A stretch of DNA of 64,000 nt, taken from contig NAJO01000035.1 of the NCBI GenBank assembly GCA_002077065.1, positions 310,001 through 374,000 of the forward strand, in the 5' to 3' direction. Positions 10,856 through 22,911 of this stretch are shown here, in pieces. The position numbers and the translations under genes are program-made. The notes below the pieces were generated by a model. The model did no database searches, was not told the DNA's origin, and worked only from the letters and a program-made list of their open reading frames with translations. Positions within the stretch are counted from its first letter, which is position 1, and every line of letters starts with the position of its first letter. The DNA comes from Cryoendolithus antarcticus (taxonomy: Eukaryota > Ascomycota > Dothideomycetes > Cladosporiales > Cladosporiaceae).

Positions 10856-12820
10856 ATGTCACGTTCAAAACCCGTCGCCGCCACCATTGATCCGCTACCT
10901 ATCAGTACCGGCGGCGGCGAGTCACACTCACATACTCTAGCCTCCACTTGGACACCTACTGCGCCGATAGCACATGAGTCTCTCCTACGCGATCTCGAAG
11001 ACGAGGAAGATGAAGAAGTCTCCGCAGCCGTAGATTATTCGTCCACTTCAGAGTCAGACGGCGATGCAGAACAACGACCGTCATACTCCCGCTCAGCACC
11101 CTCAGCTTACTCTTTCGCGACATCATATCGAAGACCAAGTTTTGTCGGCACACGAGGGCGCGGCTTCGTACCATTTGCCGGAGTAGGCGAAGATGGTGTG
11201 GCGTCAAGAGAGGAGCGAAGACGAGTGCTGGAGGAGGAGAGGAGTCTGCTGAGAGATAATAACATCATCCCACCGAAACATCCAATACCCGAGGGCGATG
11301 GGACAGGCAGAAGGAGAAGCTTCATCCCTCGTGTTGATCGGAAGAGCTCGATTCCAGAGGTGCCCAGTGAAAGTAGCCCGCTGTTGGGTGATTCGAGTAA
11401 GCCTTATGGAGGACAAGGTGAAGCTGCGGTCATCTCTGCGAAGTGGGAGGAGGCTGTCAAGGAGGGCAAGATAAAAACGACGTGGCAAAGAGAAGCGAAA
11501 GTGTTGGCGGGCTATTCGCTACCCTTGATGGTAACCTTCTTGCTGCAGTACTCGCTCACGGTAGCGTCGATCTTCACATTAGGTCACCTAGGAACGGTAG
11601 AATTAGGCGCTGTCAGTCTTGCGAGCATGACAGCGAACATCACAGGCTACGCGATCTATCAAGGACTGGCTACATCGCTTGACACACTGTGCGCGCAAGC
11701 CTATGGAAGCGGGAAGAGAAAGTTAGTGGGTCTGCAAATGCAGCGGATGATCTACTTCCTGTGGGCGATTACAGTCCCAATCGGTGCGTTCTGGTTCTTC
11801 GCCGATAAGATTCTCGAGCGTGTCGTTCCCGAAAAGCGCACTGCTGAGCTTGCAGGCCTTTACCTCAAAGTCGTCCTGCTTGGCGCGCCTGGCTACGCCA
11901 CGTTTGAAGCCGGCAAGCGCTTTGCGCAAGCACAAGGCCTCTTCTCTGCAGCTCTCTACGTCCTCCTGGTCCTCGCCCCGTTCAACGCAGCGGCAAATTA
12001 CTTTCTCGTACAGCGATTCGGCTTTATAGGCGCACCCATCGCAGTCGCTATCACCGACAATCTCCTCCCCATTGGCCTCTTCATCTACATCCGCTTCTTC
12101 AGCAAGCGCGGCATGAGCTGCTGGAACGGTTTCACGAAGAAAGCGCTCAAGAACTGGGGACCGATGGTCCGACTAGCTCTGCCCGGTGTCCTCATGGTCG
12201 AAGCTGAGATGCTGGCATTCGAGATTCTGACGTTCGCCAGCGCGCGTTTTGGCACTGAGATCTTGGCAGCCAACAGCATCTTGTCGACGCTAACGGGCAT
12301 CACGTTTCAGTTGCCCTTCCCGCTCTCGATTGCTGCCAGTACAAGAGTCGCGAACATGATCGGCGCGACGCTGGTAGATGCCGCACATATGACATACAAG
12401 GTCGCGTTCTTCGGCGCCTTGATCATCGGTGTGGTCAACGTCACACTTCTATCAGCACTGAAAGACTACATCCCACGACTTTTCACGAGCGACGAAGTCG
12501 TCATTCGGCTGACATCGGCTGTCCTCCCGCTCTGCGCTGCCTTTCAGCTTTTCGACGCTTTGGCTGCGCTGTGCAATGGCACATTGCGCGGTCTCGGTCG
12601 GCAACACTTCGGTGGCTATGTGAATCTCGCTGCATATTATGGCATCGCTATGCCAGTCTCGATGGGCCTTGCTTTCGGCTTGAATTGGAAGCTCGAGGGT
12701 TTGTGGACTGGTGTGGCGATTGCATTGGCGTTGGTTGCGCTCGTAGAAGGACTGTATCTGTACAAGACGGACTGGAGTCGAAGCGTGGAGGAGGCGAAGA
12801 AGAGGAACGCGACGGACTGA
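10856..12820 (+). CDS. MATE-family multidrug/toxin efflux transporter
   Basis: Single-exon gene of 654 aa. The first ~215 residues are hydrophilic and disordered, with an acidic patch and many Ser/Arg, as is common in fungal MATE proteins. From about residue 215 the chain enters roughly 12 hydrophobic segments in two similar halves. Recognisable MATE features include SLPLMVTFLLQYSLTV at the first helix, a Gln-rich loop (CAQAYGSGKR) after the second, WNGFTKKALKNWGPMVRLALPGVLMVEAE at the start of the second half, and ANSILSTLTGITFQLPFPLSIAASTRVAN late. The family exports cationic drugs and metabolites using proton or sodium gradients; the substrate here cannot be told. The location is vacuolar or plasma membrane by family. 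Convergent with the next gene, only 46 bp apart. Confidence 0.92.
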   Translation: MSRSKPVAATIDPLPISTGGGESHSHTLASTWTPTAPIAHESLLRDLEDEEDEEVSAAVDYSSTSESDGDAEQRPSYSRSAPSAYSFATSYRRPSFVGTRGRGFVPFAGVGEDGVASREERRRVLEEERSLLRDNNIIPPKHPIPEGDGTGRRRSFIPRVDRKSSIPEVPSESSPLLGDSSKPYGGQGEAAVISAKWEEAVKEGKIKTTWQREAKVLAGYSLPLMVTFLLQYSLTVASIFTLGHLGTVELGAVSLASMTANITGYAIYQGLATSLDTLCAQAYGSGKRKLVGLQMQRMIYFLWAITVPIGAFWFFADKILERVVPEKRTAELAGLYLKVVLLGAPGYATFEAGKRFAQAQGLFSAALYVLLVLAPFNAAANYFLVQRFGFIGAPIAVAITDNLLPIGLFIYIRFFSKRGMSCWNGFTKKALKNWGPMVRLALPGVLMVEAEMLAFEILTFASARFGTEILAANSILSTLTGITFQLPFPLSIAASTRVANMIGATLVDAAHMTYKVAFFGALIIGVVNVTLLSALKDYIPRLFTSDEVVIRLTSAVLPLCAAFQLFDALAALCNGTLRGLGRQHFGGYVNLAAYYGIAMPVSMGLAFGLNWKLEGLWTGVAIALALVALVEGLYLYKTDWSRSVEEAKKRNATD

Positions 12821-12866
12821 TAGCACTCCTGTACGCCTGTCTCGATTTCGCCACATATAGACCCGA

Positions 12867-13864
12867 TCAGCTGTATGCAGTGGCCCAGTGAGAAGACTCC
12901 CTGCACGCCCTCGCCAAGCATCTTCGTCTCACGACTCTGAATGTGCAGCCCAGCACAGTCCTCTCGAGCCCGTCGTCTATAGTAATCGCAATTCGGCACC
13001 TCACAACCTCATACTTGTTTGTCTCATACACCCGCAAAGCCTCCTCATGCTCTGCGCTCTGCACCAGAAACGCCGATCCTTGGACCACGGCTCCTCGGTC
13101 ATCCGAGTCCACCAGCGCCCGATACTTGTGAGCCCACATCTCCAACCGTCCTCCCGACACCCGGGCTGGGTGTAGCTTGTAGTAGTCGTCCGGGCCATCG
13201 CCAAGAAGGCGTCGCAGCACGTCTGTGTCTGCCAAAGTTCCGTAGAAGAAGTACCATACTGGATGTTCGTCTTGTCGCGGGAGTGGCGGAGCGTAAGTAT
13301 CCGGGCGATGTTGAGGCAGTGTTGCGTCAAGTCCGAGGAATGGCGACAAGCTGTGTGAGCAGAGATCCTTGCGAGCCACCTTATGCGCGATGAACAGCGG
13401 CCGATGTGAAGGATGCTCGGTTGACAGCCAGTGGTCAAGCTTAGAGCGTGTGCTTCCGCTCACTTTGATGAATAGCGCATTGACGCTATCGTTACCCGAA
13501 TCATCATTGCCGGCATCTGCAGAAGCCTGGTAGATCTTTGGTGCGGTCGCAAGCCCGGCTATGTCGCGAACACGTTCAGCTGAGTCGAGTGGTCCATCAA
13601 GCTTGAGCAGAAACCTGCGAAAGGTCAGTGTTGGCGCTCAGAAGATGGAGTACTTTGCTTGCGCTGCTATGGAGTTAGCTGTAGCAGCCATTCACGGTAT
13701 AAATTGTTTCGGAGAGCTATCTGCTGAATGACTTACTCTTGCAAATGGTCTGCGGCGCAAAAAGGCTTTCTCGGTGCAGGCGCGGCGATCAGCTCATCGA
13801 CATCGAGGTGCTCCATCTCCTTCTCCCGGAAAGCCATGCTCTCGAGCTCGGCGACGAGATCCAT
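12867..13864 (-). CDS. Gamma-glutamylcyclotransferase-like (AIG2-like) protein
   Basis: Two exons: 13864-13737 and 13614-12867, joined by a 122-bp intron with donor GTAAGT and acceptor TCGCAG, giving DHLQE-FLLKLDG and a 291-aa protein. The N-terminal half is helical and unassigned. The C-terminal half (about 170-270) is the gamma-glutamylcyclotransferase/AIG2 fold: FFYGTLADTDVLRRLLG is the conserved glycine-rich YGTL motif, followed by LHPARVSGGRLEMW, a conserved core, and HEEALRVYETNKYEV, whose Glu is the likely catalytic residue by family. Members cleave gamma-glutamyl amines or dipeptides to 5-oxoproline, but many fungal AIG2-like proteins are uncharacterised. The last ~25 residues (RRRCLARACRESS) are basic and unlike the family, so the extreme 3' end may be modelled wrongly. 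Confidence 0.78.
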
Positions 13865-14302
13865 GGCTTGTGAGTTTCAGCTGCTCATCAAGCATGAAAA
13901 TGCAGAAGAGGATGTGGGAGAAGTAGCGAAGACTTGCAGTCGCGACTGCTGAGTATGTACAGACACAATGCAGCTTGAGGACACTACGTTCACACGTGGG
14001 TGTGTTCAATCAGCATAATGCATATGGTCATCACACAGGATCGTGCTATGAGTCGCACGGAGATATTGCTGATAGCACGTGCATAGAGCACATTGTATAC
14101 CCGAAGCAAGCTCTGATGATGAACTGCTGGAGACACAGATAGAGCCAATACATACACTGATCCTACACTACTACCGTCAGCCATTTCACATCCCTCCGCG
14201 ATGCCATCGCCATTACATCGTACACGTTACTCCTCAAAGTTCAGCTATGTCCCTCGTGTCCATCGTCCCAACAACACTCGCATCCCAACTGAGAAATCGC
14301 CT
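13865..14302. other. Intergenic with two E-box motifs
   Basis: Promoter of the cyclotransferase-like gene and 3' flank of SNT2. CACGTG hexamers occur at 13993-13998 and 14076-14081, about 130 and 210 bp upstream of the ATG at 13864. Confidence 0.45.
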
Positions 14303-17300
14303 TCAAGACAGTAGATGCCTCAAGTTGGGGCTCCCACTGGCGCCCAAGCCGCCTGTCGTAGTCGCCTGCGCATCGAGCGGCGTATTAGACCGTTGCTGCT
14401 CTACTGCACCTGAGACATGCTGCTCTGCCGCACCTGGTGGCTGCCCTTCCGCCGCCTCGGGAGCCGCAGTGAGCGCCGGATCGATGTTCGGATTCGGCGC
14501 TGACGGTGACATTTGCGCAGCTGGAGCAGAGGTAGCTTGCGACTCAGCCCCGCGTGTGAAACCAGGCTGCTCCCAGGGCATAGTCTCGGATGCTGGTGCG
14601 AAAGCTGAAAGTCTGACAGGCGATGCTTCGGTCGTAGCTGAGCCCGGTGCCCCGCTGGGCGCCGATGTGGCGGGCTGCTGATGCGGCGCCTGCTGTGTAT
14701 GTCCATCGCTCGGGCGCGAGAATGCACTGTGGCCACTACTGTAGAGTGGACCGCCAAGCGGAGGAAGCTGTGACGAGAAGGGCGACGCAGTACGGCGAGG
14801 AGGTGGGCCATACTGAGGCGGCGTCGGCGCTCCGTGAGAGTAGCTTGGAGTCTGCAATTGTTGAGGATGCGACAGATGTGGTGAGCGCATACCGTTCTGC
14901 AAGGGCGGACCATGAGGCGAGTAGTTGCTCATTGGCGGGGGTGGATGGCGATTATGCGGCCATGGGGATGGATGCGGAGATCGCTGAGGTGGGAAGCCGT
15001 ACCCATTCGGACGATCGTGGTTGATGGGCGGACCCGGAGTGTAGCCATTGGGCTGATGATGGTATGCAGGCGGGTACGCTGGGTTCTGTGCAGGAGCTTG
15101 ATGCATGCCGTAGCCAGATGACTGTCCCATACCATTCTGCTGCGGCTGCTGGTGCATGACCGGTGGCGGCTGACTCGATCTTGGTGGCTCCTCCCACGGT
15201 GATCGTTGTAACGGTCGCTGTCCCATGGCAGGCGGCCCGCCGTTGAAGTCCAGCCTCAGCGGGAACTGTCTAGGTGGTGACAGTGCGATGCGCGGGGGCG
15301 GAGATGGCGGTGGCGGTGTTGGATTTAGCTTCCTCTTTACGAAGCACTTGTGACAAAGGTATTGCACAGGTTGCACCTCCGCATCTGACCTCACCCTTGC
15401 GATCGCAGTGGACTCACGCACCTGATCGTTGGCCACGGCCCTGGGCGTCTCAGTCGCAGTCTGTATTCCATTCGTCTGAGGGCTGGTATGTACAGTCATC
15501 TGCGGGCTGGTCCGGGCTTGCGGCTGCACCTCGATCTGCATCGGAGCGGCGCTCGGTGTCTCAGCCGTACTCTGCTGAGGCAGAAGACTACTACGGAAAG
15601 TAGGATCGTATGCCGCTGGGGGCGGCCTAGCTGAAGCCGGGAGTCCAGTACCGTACAAGCCTCCTGGCATGGGAGCAGCGTCCTGCGGAGGTGCGTTCGT
15701 GAATTCCGTAATCACGATCCCAGTCGTCGGCGCAGCAGCAGCCATGTATGCTTGCGCGGCGAGCTGCACAGTGTTTGGCACAGTGTCGCCCGGTGGTCTA
15801 GGTGACTTGGAGGAATAACGTTCAGGCATGCCTTCCCACGCGCGACCGTTCATGCCAGGCGCCATGAAGCGAATGTTCTGCGCCGGGCGAGGCGGTTCTG
15901 GAGCTCGAGTCGTGATAGGTGCGCCGGTGATGTCGACGTTGACGATTGGCTGGCTTGGCGGAGCCGGCGTCGCGTCTCGAGGCTGGGCTGGGACTGATAA
16001 CGGCGGCTCAGGAAGTTTCTCGACCGTTTCGACGATTGCGACAGGAGCGCGTGCTTCAGGCGACTTCGGAGGAGTGGCTTCCTGTATCCTGGGTCCAGAC
16101 TCCAGTACGTGCCACTTGGGAGTCACATCGATGTCGCACTTGGCGCAGCGACGCTCGGCTGGCATTACCACGCTCCCAGCATCATCGCCGCCGTCTGTAG
16201 CAGCATCCAGCTCACTCACTCGAGTTTCCGCAATCGAAGAATTCCGCGCGCCTCGGCGAACAGCACCGGCAATACTGTTCGCAATGGACTCTCGTCGATC
16301 TTTGGCGTGCGAGGCGATCGCAGCCTGCTGACCCTTGTCCTTCGTAAGCTGTGCCAGATTCGCTTTGCGCACAGTACCAGTCAGCGTGAGATCCGCCTGT
16401 TTGAACTTCTGCGCGTACACCTGCAGAGCAGTGAGCCCTGCATCGGCGATTTCGTACATCGGATGAACGATGGATTTGACGGTGTGCTCCTTGCACCAAA
16501 TCGCCGGAACGACAGCTCCGTTCTCGTTCGCGATAGTAGCAGTGGTGATCTGATCCTTCCTTGAGTTCTTGACTGGCGTAACGTCGAAGCCAAGTTGGTA
16601 GCCTGCCTCCAGAGCGCATGACACGTGGAAGTTGGCGCCGCATTGGTGGCAAGGAACGCATGCACCTCGATCAGTCCGCAGTACGTTGTGGGCATCCTTG
16701 TTGCGACACAGCTTGCAGACTGCTTCAAGCTTGGAGGAAGGGATGAGCTGGAACCCCTCTGCAAGTTCGAGTGCCTGCGCGTTGCTGAAGCGGATCTCAG
16801 GCATCCACATGGCGCAATAGACGTGCACCCAATTGTTGCCAGCCGTGCGCTTGAGCGGCTCGCGCGGCATCCATGGTCGATGGTGCGCTAGCTGCTTGTT
16901 GCGGTATTCATTGCGCATGCCATCCGCCAGCTCCTTCTCCATGCGCTCTTTCTCCTTCTCCCGCTCCGTTTTCTTCTTGTGCGACACCTTCGGCGGCTCC
17001 ACAAGATCAACAGGCGTCTCCTCAGTCAAGCAGAGGCAGCATGAGTAGTCGGTCGACACCTGCGCGGTGTAGTCGTTCTTGCACTGCTCGCAAACCCAGT
17101 ATACTTGACCGTCAGGACGGCGGCCATCCGCATCTGTCAAGCCGAAGCAAGTACGGTGAACAGTAAGCTTGCAGTGAGCACACTCGATCGTGTTTCCATC
17201 ACTCAAGCAAACCGCACATGGTAAGCTCTTCCAGGTTGGCTGCGTGGGGATTATTGGTGGTGGCGGGGGAGTCGGCAGCTTCGGGGGTGGAGGTGGCTTC

Positions 17301-20197
17301 TCGACCTTCTTTGGCGGCTCCACCAGTGGCTGTGGTACACCAGTCTTGCTCTTCTTCTTAGGCGGCTCGCCGTTCTCGATGCTCGCGACCGCGTTGGCCG
17401 GTTCAGGCGATGGCGACTGCGCCGCGGCGTCGTTCGCGATCATGAGCTCCCTCAACAGCTCCTCATCGACCCGGCGCTTGAGCGCACGACCACCACCTTG
17501 CGCGACCTTCTTCGCGACCTCTTCTACATCCTCCCACTGGATGCCGTACTTCCTCCACAACCCGGCGCATCGAAGACAGAGCGCTAGCAGTCGCCGCTCT
17601 TTGCGCTCCTTCGGTCCGCCTTTGACTTCGACCAAGACTGTCTGCCCAAGTGGGACACCTGGTGCTCGTCGCCACTGCCTGGCATGAGTGGTGTTGCAGT
17701 ACTTGCACTGGAAACCACGTTTCCGCTTCACGGCCTTTTCGTTGTCGAAAGCGGAATCATCTGCGTCGTGTGCCACCTCTTCGTGTAGCTTGGCAGCGGC
17801 ATCATTGTCAACGCGCTTCTTGCCCTTTCTTCCAGGGAAGTTGCCCCAGATCTCCTTGCCCTTGGGTGTCTTCTTCCACAGGTAGTAGAAACGTACGATG
17901 TCCGAGTTTGGCAGCGTAGTCTTCATGTGCAACCGAACAAGTCGATGCTCTGAGCCATGCTTGGACACACCCTCCTCAAACCTGGTGAGCTGGTCTTTTG
18001 TGAGCACAGGCTCATGCAGATCGGTCTTGCGATCGACCTTTCCTAGCCTATCCAGGGCAACCTTCTCGTTGAAGCTGCTAGTCGTGAACAGCTCGACCGC
18101 CTTATCGAGGAAGTTGGTGCCAAAAGGTGGTACACCAATCTTCCGTGCAAGCGGTCTTGCTTTCACTAAGTAGTCGTCGACAAGCTTGTCATAATCATGC
18201 GGTCTCGCAACAGCGTTACTCGTCCCGCGATCTGAGTGCACACCCTGCTCGGGCATTTTGAACATGACAGACGCCGTGCATCTTGGGTCATCGTTCGGAA
18301 AGTCCTCCCCACGTGGGACATAGCCGACTGGCTCGTCTTGCACCCACTTGGGACGCTTCGCCTTCTCGACACGATCAGCCTCCATTGCAGCAAGCGTCTC
18401 CTTCGAAAGTTTTCCCTCCTTCTTGCTGTTGCCTTTCGTGTACTTCTTCTTGATGTCCGCAGGCTTCGCGAGTTCCACGGGCCGCCCATGCCAGACGTTA
18501 ACGTTAGCCTGATGCCGTGGTCCCAAACGCGAACTTGCTCGAGGGTAGATCGCGCGATCGTCGTACTGCAACGCATCCTCGACCCTGCAGTGGATACCAA
18601 GATACCTCATAGGCCACATCTTGGCTAGTGCAATCTCAGCCTGAGTTGCAGGATGCTCGTCGACCGGCATGTCAGCCTCGTCGGGCGTCGGCGCACGCGT
18701 GCCCTCTTCGGAGATGCCTGGCGGGTCTTGTTCCTCACGCACCTCCTCCTCCTCGACCTCGGTCACATCGCCGCTCATTGTTGGCGTGTTGACCGCCTCC
18801 TGCTGACGCTCGCTTTCGCGACTGCATGGTCCACAAGCCCACGCAAAGCCTCGAGACGGCTTCTTTGGTAGAGGTGGCTGGACGCAATTCATGTGATATG
18901 AGTTCTTGCAGATCGCGCAATCGACTGAGTCGGTGGTGGCAGCAAACTTGGTACACCGCTTGCAGGTCTTGACAGCACTTGTCAGTTCCTTCACTCGACC
19001 GATCTCGACAGCCACAAATTTCCAGCGCTCATCGAGAGCCTTCTTGACCTTCTCCGGAACGTTGATGATCGTAGAAGTTGGAATGCACTCGTAGCAGCGT
19101 CGAATAAAACGGTCGAAAACTTGCACGAAATAGAACGCGTCGCGCTCCTTGCGGTAGAGTTCGAGATCAGGGATCTCTGAACGATGCTTGATCATGCAGA
19201 TGCCTCGCAAAGATGTTAAAGGGCACATATCGGAGTGCATGGTAGCATACACGAGCCGGGTGTCGCTGTTGTATCTCTGCACATCGCGAGGGCGATAGTA
19301 CCAATTGACGCGCAGGGAGTCGACAGGCGAGTTCGGGTTCTCCGAGTCGGTATGCAGGAACTCCATCACCCGACACAGGTAGTATGGCTCGCCAGGCGGC
19401 TCCGAGATCAAGTACACGTGATCTGCTAAGTCATCAGCCAAGAGATTCTCGGACGCGGGGTTGGCCGAGCCTCGACTCCCGACCTATGAAACTGTGATGA
19501 GATACTGACCATTCACACGCAACTTGGTGCCATCGTCGGCTACAAGCTCCCTTGCTTTGTTGAGCACAGCCTTTGATTTGGAAAAGGTCATCATGTTAGT
19601 TTCGCGAGTGGGCCGCGCAGCTGTCGACAACAATGCTTTCCTGACTCCCGATGTCGCGGTCGCGTGCGACACAGGTGGCACTGGTGCAGAGACCGCTGCA
19701 GTCGCTTTCCTTTTCTTGACGTTGGTCGTTGGTGCAGTAGAGCCCGCAGAAGGACTGTCCTTGGCACTTTGCGCGGCGTTGAAGTGCGACGCTCCGCCGT
19801 CCAGGGTCGTGGACTGCGGAAGGTCCTTGGCGCGCTTTGCATCAGTGCCATCCTGAGCAGCGACCTTCTTGGGTTTCGTCGTCGCTGCTGACGTGAATTC
19901 GAAATCCATTTCCTTGTCTTCGGAGTAGTTCAGCCGTTGATGACCGCCTCGCCGAGCGCGTGTACCGTAGCTCGAGGCATCAGCCGGGACAGGAGTGCTT
20001 GCTTCCGCGTCAGAGTCAACACCTTGTGATGATCGCTGTGGCGTTGGCGAGTCGTATGTGGATTGCAAGTTTGCTGTGAGTTTGTTGATAGCCTGGAAGC
20101 CGCCAGACGTTGGAAGCGGTGGCTCAGCGGGCGTGACTTCAGCGACACGGTCCCCCATGACACCAACTTCGCCATCTCTCAACGGAGATTCGGCCAT
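14303..20197 (-). CDS. SNT2: Snt2-type chromatin reader: BAH, PHD fingers, SANT and extended PHD
   Basis: Large nuclear protein of about 1,920 aa. The first exon begins at 20197 (MAESPLRDGEV) and carries a disordered, Lys/Ser-rich leader to KLRVN. A short intron near 19510-19425 then joins to the 19441-14303 frame; the exact junction is uncertain, the best fit being a GTCAGT donor and a CTTAG acceptor just before DHVYLISEPPGEPYY. In order: a BAH domain (EPPGEPYYLCRVMEF to RRCYECI), PHD finger 1 (CKRC...CAIC...HMNC...CGPC), a SANT-like segment (RLVRLHMKTTLPNSDIVRFYYLW), a GATA-like Cys pair (CKYC, LCLRCAGLW), PHD 2 (CAVCLSDGNTIECAHC) and an extended PHD (CCLC to HVYCAMWMPE to CKLC to CHQCGANFHVSC). 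A Pro/Gln-rich disordered tail of some 500 residues follows. In yeast, Snt2 joins Ecm5 and Rpd3 and responds to oxidative stress; its ubiquitin-ligase role is also known from yeast. Confidence 0.92.
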
Positions 20198-21591
20198 GTT
20201 GGCTATGTCAAATATCGATGCAACATATGTTACGTCGCGCCGAAGTCGTCAAGGCGCTGCCATCTGTCGTTGCAGGAAGCAGTAAAAACGATACAGAGAT
20301 CACGTCGTGTATTGCAGATGACGACGCAGATTGTGCTGATCTGGCTGCGAACTCCCGAAGGGCCCAGGTGGCCAGGGTGTTGTCGAGGTTGCGCCGGATA
20401 ATGAATTCGACGGTGACTGACAGATTCGGCGCGCTATGGGGATTGCTTGCACGAGGCGCAGAGAAGTAGAGAGCAAGACACGAGATAGAAGCGCGATGTC
20501 GATGGATGTGGAGAGAAGAGGAAAGGACAAGCACGGCAAGGTGCGAGGATGCGGACTGGAGACGGTTACAAGCTCGGACCAGCCGAATTTGTAGCGGGCA
20601 TAAGGCGAAGAACATCATGAAATCCACTATATTCAACAGAGGGCCTTCCACATCGAGACTTGAAGCAAACGCAACATTTCAGCATGCAATGTCATGATTG
20701 TTGATGGTAGATTGTGGAACACTCGTCCGATAGCGTATACAACCGCGGATGCGCGAGTATGGTGTGCTGAATGTTTTGCTGGCCTGCGTGCTGATGGCTG
20801 CATAGCGCACGGAACGAGCGGCGCGCGCTTCGAAAGCAGCTTTATGTGCCTGATTCGCATCCAATCTGACAACGTCACGTTGTAATCCCACTTGCGACTT
20901 ACATTTGCACGTCCGCACGGATCGAAGCACTGCGACTGACAGATATAGATGGCATCTGCACCAATAGTATGTGGCAATCAATGTCTGGAATGCCGAGACC
21001 TTGTACACGGAACCCGGATTCAAGTCCAAATGCCTATGCTTTCCGCCCTGCACTCCAAGATTGAGCCTGAGCCATCGGTACTTATCTACAACTGGTGTAA
21101 CAGCAGGTGAATTTGATGTTTCGCATCGTGTTATCCTTCGCCCTGACGGGAGGTGCAGTCTGGCCTTGGCTTCATGGCGAAAATAGACTAGCGCGCTAGT
21201 TGCGGCTCGTCCCATCGCCCAGACTCTCGGGACTTGACTTCAGGGCGTTTGGTTGAAGAATTGATGGTGTCGCAAGGGCTTCATCACTTCCAGCGCATTG
21301 GCCACAACAGCTCATCGAGTGTAGCGACGATTGGTCCCTGGTCGACTGCTGATGTATTGACACTGTAAGACGTCACAATCATTTCTCCACGACGAATGTC
21401 GGACGAAGACCGGCTGGCAACGCTTCGCACATCCTCGCTAGGACCGTAACGTCACTTTTTGCGCTGCTGTCACAGATCCCAAAGGCTTCTAGACCCTCAC
21501 CTAGCCGCCGAGAGGACAGGTTCTGAACTACACAAATTACATTCATCGAAGCAACATCGCTCGTGTTCCTCGACACATTTGCCACAAGGGC
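20198..21591. other. Divergent promoter region of SNT2 and DUS2, 1.4 kb
   Basis: One of the longer gaps in the window. CCAAT occurs at 20861-20865, and in inverted form (ATTGG) at 21330-21334, about 260 bp before DUS2. A 178-codon minus-strand frame (21215-20679) has no domain, start context or composition suggesting a gene. No RNA gene was recognised. Confidence 0.45.
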
Positions 21592-22911
21592 ATGCTCAAA
21601 AGAATCATGGCATCCCTACCGACTCGCGTCCCGATCCCTGCAAGTGGCGTCGACTACCGCAACAAGATTGTCCTGGCTCCTATGGTCCGCTCCGGTGAAC
21701 TGCCATCACGTCTGTTGGCCCTCAAATACGGCGCAGACCTAGTTTGGGGCCCTGAAACCATCGACAAAGCTCTCATAGGCACCACTCGCTCTATCAACCC
21801 TCGCACACAGACTGTCGACTTCACCCGCGTGTCATCGAATGGACTCAAGAACCCAGCATTGAGCTTAGATCAGAGGGAGAGTCTGATCTATCGACTTCAC
21901 CCTGCACGTGAGGGAAAGAATCTGATCTATCAGATCGGCACTTCGAATCCCGTTACTGCCGTTGCGGCGGCGAAACTCATTGCAGGTGACGTGGCGGGAA
22001 TCGATGTCAATGCTGGATGTCCCAAGCCCTTCTCCACGAGTGGCGGAATGGGCGCTGCACTCCTGAAGACGCCCGAGACTCTCTGCTCGATCCTACGAGC
22101 GCTAGTTGCGGAAGTTGGTGAGCCGTTCAAGATCGGCATCTCGGTCAAGATCCGACTGCTGGAGACGCCAGAGGAGACCGAGGCTCTGGTAAGGTCACTT
22201 TGCGCGACGGGTATCACAGGTCTGACGATACATTGCCGGACGACGCCCATGAGACCACGGCAGCGGGCTATCAGGGAGCAGCTAAGGATGATCGGGGATG
22301 TGTGCAAAGAGAACGGCGTAGCTTCCCTCATGAATGGAGACGTCACATCACGGAGTGACGGCCTAGCTTCAGCAAAAGAGTACGGCATCGATGGTGCCAT
22401 GATTGCCACAGCTGCCGAGACGAACCCCTCTTGTTTCCGCGAAGAAGGCGTGCTACCTTGGCAAGAAGTCGTCAAGGAGTACGTCAGGACCTCACTGGAA
22501 GTCGAGAATCGATTTGGCAACACGAAGTATCTGCTCGGTCAGATGGTGCCAGGCAAGGCACCGGAGTACAAGCGAATGATGGCCGCGAAGAGCTTCACTG
22601 AGCTCGTGCATGCACTGGCATACGAGACAGAGAAGGGCTTTGTCGACATGGCGAAGGGTGTTGATGAGGTGCTAGAGCTGGGGAGTTTCGCAAAGCCCGT
22701 GCTTAGCAAAGCTGAGAAGAAGCGGCTTAACAAAGCTGCTGCTGTGCTGGACGTGGAGAACGCTCGCACGAATGAAAGCGTTGACAAGTCCGATGTCTCG
22801 AACGTGCGAAAGAGGACGGCAGAAGTCGCTGAACTGGACCTGCCACACGATGCTCTGCGTGAGATGGGACCAGGCTCTGTGAATGGGCAAGCATCTGTGC
22901 TTGCAGTCTGA
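21592..22911 (+). CDS. DUS2: tRNA-dihydrouridine(20) synthase (Dus2/Smm1)
   Basis: FMN-dependent enzyme that reduces uridine 20 in the D-loop of cytoplasmic tRNAs using NADPH. Single exon, 439 aa; a second ATG five codons in (MASLPTRVP) could also serve. The TIM-barrel begins with KIVLAPMVRSGELPSRLLALKYGADLVW. The catalytic cysteine is Cys143 in NAGCPKPFSTSGGMGAALL, the exact form typical of the Dus2 branch. Downstream are IGISVKIRL, the HCRTTPMRPRQRA block (tRNA and FMN phosphate contacts) and ASLMNGDVTS. The C-terminal part from about 300 (FTELVHALAYE) is the helical tRNA-binding domain; a double-stranded RNA-binding domain as in animal Dus2 is absent, which is normal in fungi. Lysines near the end (KAEKKRLNK) may aid RNA binding or nuclear entry. 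Confidence 0.93.
   Translation: MLKRIMASLPTRVPIPASGVDYRNKIVLAPMVRSGELPSRLLALKYGADLVWGPETIDKALIGTTRSINPRTQTVDFTRVSSNGLKNPALSLDQRESLIYRLHPAREGKNLIYQIGTSNPVTAVAAAKLIAGDVAGIDVNAGCPKPFSTSGGMGAALLKTPETLCSILRALVAEVGEPFKIGISVKIRLLETPEETEALVRSLCATGITGLTIHCRTTPMRPRQRAIREQLRMIGDVCKENGVASLMNGDVTSRSDGLASAKEYGIDGAMIATAAETNPSCFREEGVLPWQEVVKEYVRTSLEVENRFGNTKYLLGQMVPGKAPEYKRMMAAKSFTELVHALAYETEKGFVDMAKGVDEVLELGSFAKPVLSKAEKKRLNKAAAVLDVENARTNESVDKSDVSNVRKRTAEVAELDLPHDALREMGPGSVNGQASVLAV

Noticed and set aside
14079..14681. 200-codon plus-strand frame with small-residue-rich sequence
   Set aside because: Mirror of the Pro/Gln/Ala-rich SNT2 tail on the opposite strand.
20679..21215. 178-codon minus-strand frame between SNT2 and DUS2
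   Set aside because: Non-ATG or weak start, no domain, random-looking composition, and located in a divergent promoter.
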